Of a stretch of 18,914 bases of DNA, positions 15,382-18,914 are shown piece after piece. The stretch is from Pseudomonadota bacterium. Its GTDB lineage: Bacteria; Pseudomonadota; Gammaproteobacteria; Burkholderiales; Burkholderiaceae_B. The stretch covers positions 1-18,914 of the forward strand of contig JAEWFK010000053.1 of NCBI GenBank assembly GCA_023388835.1, given 5' to 3'. Both the position numbers and the translations under genes were made by a program. Numbering within the stretch: position 1 is the first letter of the stretch; every line of letters begins with the position of its first letter. Below the pieces are notes generated by a model, which was given only the letters and a program-made list of their open reading frames with translations, did no database searches and had not been told where the DNA came from.

Positions 15382-16005
15382 TCAGTGCTCCGGCATGAGG
15401 ACGGCGACAGCCATTGAGCCGGCCCCGTGCCCGGGGACGGGAATCAAGCTCAATCCATTTCCGGACGGTCCGCCTTTCTGCCTTACGGGTCCCGGCGTGC
15501 GAGCGGAGACAAGCCCCACAGAAGCGGCCGGGCCGAATTCGAACGTTGTGAACGGTTCGAGCTGCAGACCCGCCGGAAAACTTCGCTTAGCGGCTCTTGG
15601 CGGGCCGGCTGGGATATGCGAGGCCGCCAAAGCCGGGCCGGGACCGTGAGCAGGATCAAAGTACAGTGCCGATACATAGCCTTGCGCGCCATCCGGATGC
15701 CCGTGGATCTGCGCAAGCCAATGCGCACCGGATGCAACGCCAGTAAGGAAAATGCGTCCGTCCGCCACGATAAAACGCTCGTAGGCCTTGTTCGTTCGAG
15801 CAAGTTCACGCGCTGCAATGTCGGGCGACATGGCGCTCGTAAAGGACTCTATCGTCAGGCGTTGACCGTTCACCATCACACTCCAGCGGTCTTCCATGTC
15901 GATACGCGCCAGGCATGGCGTCGGTCCAGCCAGCAGTGCCATACCGAGCAAGAAACTCATGAGTGTTCCGCGAATGCCGCCAGTAATCGAAAGAAGCGAT
16001 TGCAT
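15382..16005 (-). CDS. Exported protein of unknown function in the Tad operon
   Basis: I do not recognise this 207-residue protein. It has a basic, then hydrophobic N-terminus (GTLMSFLLGMALLAGPTPC) and a probable signal-peptide cut near CLA (about residue 34), so it is likely periplasmic; the Cys does not sit in a good lipobox. The mature part begins DRWSVMVNGQRLTIESF and contains ARTNKAYERFIVADGRIFL. A Gly-, Pro- and Ala-rich C-terminal half ends in GAGSMAVAVLMPEH. AGGAGA 6 nt upstream, inside the end of the preceding gene, supports the ATG at 16005; an internal ATG at 15960 has a weaker site. Its position between the TadE/TadG-like gene and cpaB suggests a pilus accessory, perhaps filling an RcpB-like or secretin-helper role. 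That is positional inference only. Confidence 0.82.
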   Translation of the reverse strand: MQSLLSITGGIRGTLMSFLLGMALLAGPTPCLARIDMEDRWSVMVNGQRLTIESFTSAMSPDIAARELARTNKAYERFIVADGRIFLTGVASGAHWLAQIHGHPDGAQGYVSALYFDPAHGPGPALAASHIPAGPPRAAKRSFPAGLQLEPFTTFEFGPAASVGLVSARTPGPVRQKGGPSGNGLSLIPVPGHGAGSMAVAVLMPEH

Positions 16006-16006
16006 C

Positions 16007-18079
16007 TCAGTCTCCTACGTAGTCTTCAATCAAATGGGCCGGGACACGACCGCTCCAGGGGCTCAGCCAACGGAATTCGGGCGCCGCCCGGCTCCACCCG
16101 GAGTCGACGCCTGATGCGCGCCCCGCGATTTCATGAGCCGATGCCAGTGATGCGGCCTCGGCAGTTCTCCAGGCCAGACCCGAGGAGGCGACCCGTGCCT
16201 GGGTGGCGTCGTCTGTGGCAGCGTGACCGGCACCGGTCAGAATGCGGGTGCTGCGGCTTAAATCCGGATAGGGAAGATCAAACTGGCTTAGTCGCAAGAG
16301 GCCATCACGGACACCGCCTTCCCCAGCGCGACTCGATTCCGAGAACTTGAGTGCGATGCTTGCGCGCAGGATGCCGGTATCGTCCACGGCCCAGTCGCGC
16401 CGCAGCACGGAAGCGCTCGCAAGCCCGGCCCCCGGCTGTGCCTGCACGGACAAGCGCTCACGGCGATCCCAGCTCGGTTTGACAGCAGTCGCTGGATTCA
16501 AAACGGGCTGACCGCGCCTGTCTGTCCAACGGTGTGCCCGGCCCGAGAAAAACTGCCGGGCAAGATCATGTCCCGGATCGGTGTACCCGTGCTCAAGCGC
16601 GTCGGCGGCCGTGCGCGTGGCCAGGAAGGCCGCATGCCGGCCAGCATGCGTTGCGGACAACGCCATGTCCTGATAGTGAGCCAGCCAGTGCAAGGCGACC
16701 CAGAGCACGATCAGACCCAGCATGGCGACCAGCGCCTCGGTCAAGGCCTGGCCGCGTTGCTGGCGAACCGCTTGTTCGCTCCCGCGCAACCGTGCCTGCC
16801 AATAAGGATGGAAAGTGTTGGGCAGTTCGCGACGCCCGTCCCCGCGGGCATGTGGACGCCGAAAATAGGATTCAGCGGCAGAATGCGAGGTGAATTCGAG
16901 CCCCCCGCGCCCTGCCCGACTGAGCGAAACAGTGAAATGCGCCACGGGTCTGCCGCGTGCCGATGCCAGATCGTGAAACAGGGGCAGACCGCCGCCCGCC
17001 CACTCGCGCCGATCACTGTGCGCCCAGGAATTTGCCAGTGGATTGGCATTCCCGCCCGAAATATCCCAGCGGGTGGATTCGCGCACCCAGCGCCAGAAGT
17101 CTTGATCGGCAAAGTTCTCGGGCGGGTTCTCGACATAAGGCGCGTCGAGCAGCACCGACTGCCTTGGCGGCACCCAGCCCCAGCCCATGGCGTACTCGCG
17201 GAAGTAACAGCCTATCCATCGGTTGGAGCGCACGGCGTGATAGGACTGCGTATCAATGGACTGCCAACGGCCGCCTTCGTCCAGCACCGTCTGCCCCCGC
17301 CGCCTGAGTTCATGACGGCGGGACGGACAGCGTGCATCCACGGGAAACAGGCTGCGAGTCGTGTGGTCCCGTGGGCCAAGGAACGCATAGAGGCCGGTCA
17401 ATTCCTGGAGGAACGGGCGCAGACGCGGGTTCCCCGAGTAAGCTGCCAGAAAGCCCGGCAGCGTATCAAGAGTCACAAGCATTCGCCCGGCGTCTTCGCC
17501 GGGGAAATTCGCCTGGATGACCTCTCGCATGGCTTGATCGCGCTGAGAAGCCAGGTTGGTCGCCACGCTTTGTGCAGCATGCGCCAAGATCGAGCGCGAC
17601 AAGCGATCATGCTGGGCGTATGCCGACGCCAGCGATGCGTGTTCCGCAGCGCTCAGTTCCAGCCCCGCCGCCTTGAGCGCGCCCAGATAGGCAGCCGCGT
17701 GGTCGGGTCCGAAATGCATTCCGATCACGTAGGCGGGCGGGTTCGCCATGGATGCGCGTGTAGCTTCGGTTCCTGCGAAATGAGCGAGCGAACCGAGCGT
17801 GACCAGATGCGCCATGGCGACCTGATGAGCCATTTGTGCACGATGGATGTAGGCAAGCATATTGAGTGCGCGAGCCTGGACCAGGGCTCCGCTGTATGCC
17901 GCGGCGTCCAGTGCGTGGTCTTGTTTCGCCTTTTCCGCCACGATCATGCCCGCGTCGAAGTACCGCACGAATGCCAGTGCGACAGCCCCCGCCAATAACA
18001 TGCCCAGGACAAGCGCTTGCCCGTCTTGTCCGCGCCCATGCAATGCGGGCGCCCGAAGCGACAAGGTGCCGCTGCTCAT
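16007..18079 (-). CDS. Double TadG-like/TadE-like pilus assembly protein (apparent fusion)
   Basis: A 690-residue protein with two pilin-like membrane modules. Module 1 begins GQDGQALVLGMLLAGAVALA (17-36) and runs as a TadG-like region to about 430, ending in NTFHPYWQARL. It lacks a Glu at +5 after the glycine. Module 2 begins RQQRGQALTEALVAMLGLIV (439-458); Gly443 with Glu448 forms a G|xxxxE prepilin-type site, and a TadE-like region of about 240 residues follows. Each module looks like a full protein beginning with a cytoplasmic, positively charged N-terminus. The frame is continuous; an in-frame TTG at 16787-16789 (Leu431) could serve as a weak second start. The ATG overlaps the pilin gene stop (ATGA). 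Minor pilins of this type are thought to prime or cap Flp pili. It could be a real fusion, a recent stop-codon loss, or a sequencing artefact. Confidence 0.82.
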   Translation of the reverse strand: MSSGTLSLRAPALHGRGQDGQALVLGMLLAGAVALAFVRYFDAGMIVAEKAKQDHALDAAAYSGALVQARALNMLAYIHRAQMAHQVAMAHLVTLGSLAHFAGTEATRASMANPPAYVIGMHFGPDHAAAYLGALKAAGLELSAAEHASLASAYAQHDRLSRSILAHAAQSVATNLASQRDQAMREVIQANFPGEDAGRMLVTLDTLPGFLAAYSGNPRLRPFLQELTGLYAFLGPRDHTTRSLFPVDARCPSRRHELRRRGQTVLDEGGRWQSIDTQSYHAVRSNRWIGCYFREYAMGWGWVPPRQSVLLDAPYVENPPENFADQDFWRWVRESTRWDISGGNANPLANSWAHSDRREWAGGGLPLFHDLASARGRPVAHFTVSLSRAGRGGLEFTSHSAAESYFRRPHARGDGRRELPNTFHPYWQARLRGSEQAVRQQRGQALTEALVAMLGLIVLWVALHWLAHYQDMALSATHAGRHAAFLATRTAADALEHGYTDPGHDLARQFFSGRAHRWTDRRGQPVLNPATAVKPSWDRRERLSVQAQPGAGLASASVLRRDWAVDDTGILRASIALKFSESSRAGEGGVRDGLLRLSQFDLPYPDLSRSTRILTGAGHAATDDATQARVASSGLAWRTAEAASLASAHEIAGRASGVDSGWSRAAPEFRWLSPWSGRVPAHLIEDYVGD

Positions 18080-18342
18080 TGCCCGGCGTCCGCGTTGCCA
18101 GTGAACGATTTAAGCGTGCGTGCCGCGGTCTGGCCCGCTGCGGACTCCGCAGCCGATTGCGCCATGCGCGATTGTTCGGAACCATCTTCGCCCGCCAGTT
18201 CACGTGCCATGGCCGCGGTCTGCGAACGGACCACCTGACCAAAAAGCTGATACACCGCAATCGCAGCAACAGCCACGAGTGCGACCACGATGATGTATTC
18301 GGTCATGCCCTGGCCGCGCTGGGCTTGCTTCTTGTGTTTCAT
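18076..18342 (-). CDS. Flp-like type IVb pilin, small
   Basis: An 88-residue protein: a short basic leader MKHKKQAQRG, then QGMTEYIIVVALVAVAAIAV. Cutting after Gly10 leaves Glu at +5 and Tyr at +6, the pair typical of Flp pilins, followed by one hydrophobic helix. The mature protein would be about 78 residues, longer than the usual 50 or so, with a polar Ala-, Ser- and Gln-rich tail. The start at 18342 is set by AAGGAGG 6 nt upstream; the open frame extends 26 codons further, but that part reads as non-coding. This is the first gene of the Tad operon and overlaps the next by ATGA. It may be the major pilin of this locus or a pseudopilin; no other Flp gene is visible. Confidence 0.82.
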   Translation of the reverse strand: MKHKKQAQRGQGMTEYIIVVALVAVAAIAVYQLFGQVVRSQTAAMARELAGEDGSEQSRMAQSAAESAAGQTAARTLKSFTGNADAGQ

Positions 18343-18348
18343 GTCCGC

Positions 18349-18355
18349 CCTCCTT
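18349..18355 (-). promoter_or_regulatory. Strong Shine-Dalgarno for the Flp-like pilin
   Basis: AAGGAGG on the - strand, 6 nt before the ATG at 18342. It is the strongest ribosome site in the Tad operon, as expected for an abundant pilin, and it rejects the longer open frame starting at 18420. Confidence 0.7.
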
Positions 18356-18491
18356 CGAATGGAGAACAGTTTGCCGCCGGCCGCAAGCCTCGCCAATTCG
18401 CGAATGCCGACACGGACCAATTAATGATCATCCGCCTGCGGGCGGGCGCAGCTCATGGCATCCCTGCAGGCATGGCGCCGGACCGGCCGTC

Positions 18492-18500
18492 TGCTAGAAT
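18492..18500 (+). promoter_or_regulatory. Candidate extended -10 promoter for the EamA transporter
   Basis: TGCTAGAAT on the + strand matches an extended -10 element (TGn before a hexamer close to TATAAT), 66 nt upstream of the ATG at 18567. No good -35 hexamer stands 16-18 nt before it, which extended -10 promoters can tolerate. The rest of 18343-18566 shows no convincing promoter for the divergent Tad operon. Confidence 0.45.
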
Positions 18501-18566
18501 TGCCGGCTTCTCCATGTGGCCTTTGCTTCGGCCCGCAGCCTTGCCCGCCCGGGCCGAGTATTCGAG

Positions 18567-18914
18567 ATGTCGTACACCGCCCTGACGCTGATCATTCTGG
18601 CTGCGCTCATCCATGCGACATGGAACCTGCTGGCAAAGCGCGCCGCCCACGCCGGGCCCATTTTTGTCTTTGTTTACACCGTCATTTCAGCAGTGGCCTA
18701 CCTGCCGTGGGTCGGCTGGACGATCATGAACGGCGCCGTGTCATGGACGCTGCCGGTCATCGCCTGCATCGCGCTGAGCGGCGCACTGCATCTTGCATAC
18801 AGTCTCTTCCTGCAACGCGGCTATCAGGTGGCCGACCTGTCTGTCGTGTATCCGATCGCGCGAGGCACGGGTCCGATGTTGTCCACGATTGGCGCGTATC
18901 TGCTGCTGGGCGAG
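18567..18914 (+). CDS. EamA/DMT-family transporter, 3' end outside window
   Basis: The first 116 codons of an open frame that runs to the last base. The sequence starts MSYTALTLIILAALIHATWN, followed by LLAKRA, the usual opening of EamA (drug/metabolite transporter) proteins. More membrane segments follow at about 31-52, 61-80 and 95-113. The EamA family marker LSVVYPIARGTGPMLS is clear near the visible end. It is an inner-membrane transporter of unknown substrate; full-length members have about 280-300 residues and ten helices, so roughly 40% is visible. The ribosome site is weak (GAG close to the ATG). It is divergent from the Tad operon and probably unrelated to it. Confidence 0.87.
   Translation, partial: MSYTALTLIILAALIHATWNLLAKRAAHAGPIFVFVYTVISAVAYLPWVGWTIMNGAVSWTLPVIACIALSGALHLAYSLFLQRGYQVADLSVVYPIARGTGPMLSTIGAYLLLGE

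Noticed and set aside
16532..17998. A long open frame on the + strand, antisense to the double TadG/TadE-like gene
   Set aside because: It has no recognisable family or good ribosome site and lies opposite a gene with clear motifs; long antisense frames are common in GC-rich DNA.
18382..18397. TTGGCGAGGCTTGC (- strand) upstream of the pilin gene, considered as a sigma-54 promoter
   Set aside because: The GG and GC elements are 8 nt apart rather than the required 10.
18343..18420. Extension of the pilin gene to the start at 18420
   Set aside because: The extra 26 residues precede a strong ribosome site and a typical Flp leader; they look untranslated.
18436..18451. Short inverted repeat CTGCG-GGCGGG-CGCAG in the divergent intergenic region, considered as an operator
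   Set aside because: A five-base-pair GC-only stem is expected by chance in this composition, and no regulator gene is adjacent.

Overview
The window is GC-rich, densely packed proteobacterial chromosome. The visible families (a BPSS1780-type membrane protein, a LivGHMKF transporter coupled to an acyl-CoA ligase, and a Tad locus with an FHA-TadA fusion) point to Betaproteobacteria, order Burkholderiales, perhaps Alcaligenaceae (Bordetella/Achromobacter/Pusillimonas-like). That placement rests on family recognition only. I see no rRNA, tRNA, CRISPR, insertion sequence or phage gene.

Region 1 (1-716, + strand) is the 3' part of a multi-pass BPSS1780-family membrane protein. Its end overlaps, tail to tail, the last gene of the next operon.

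Region 2 (686-8945, all - strand) is one tightly packed eight-gene unit. In transcription order it runs livG, livH, livM, a Leu/Ile/Val-type substrate-binding protein, livF, an AMP-forming acyl-CoA ligase, a TetR-family regulator and a crotonase-fold enzyme. Genes overlap or lie within about 50 nt of one another. The most economical reading is that an ABC importer brings in a carboxylic acid (fatty, branched or aromatic), the ligase makes its CoA thioester, and the crotonase acts on a downstream CoA intermediate under local TetR control. The crotonase lacks both hydratase glutamates and carries a PaaG-type aspartate, so it is probably not a hydratase.

Region 3 (9054-18342, all - strand) is a nine-gene Tad/Flp-type pilus or secretion locus. 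In transcription order it runs a small Flp-like pilin, a 690-residue protein holding two TadE/TadG-like modules, an unrecognised exported protein, cpaB/rcpC, cpaC/rcpA secretin, tadA/cpaF with an N-terminal FHA domain, tadB, tadC and a DUF192 protein. No tadZ/cpaE, tadV/cpaA prepilin peptidase or tadD TPR gene is present, so those functions must be elsewhere, replaced or absent.

Region 4 (18343-18914) is a divergent intergenic region with one plausible extended -10 element, followed by the start of a + strand EamA/DMT-family transporter that runs off the window.

The points most worth a second look are the double TadE/TadG protein, whose predicted topology is contradictory; the FHA-TadA fusion, whose FHA domain lacks a usual phosphate-binding serine; the crotonase active site; and the unrecognised exported protein of the Tad operon.
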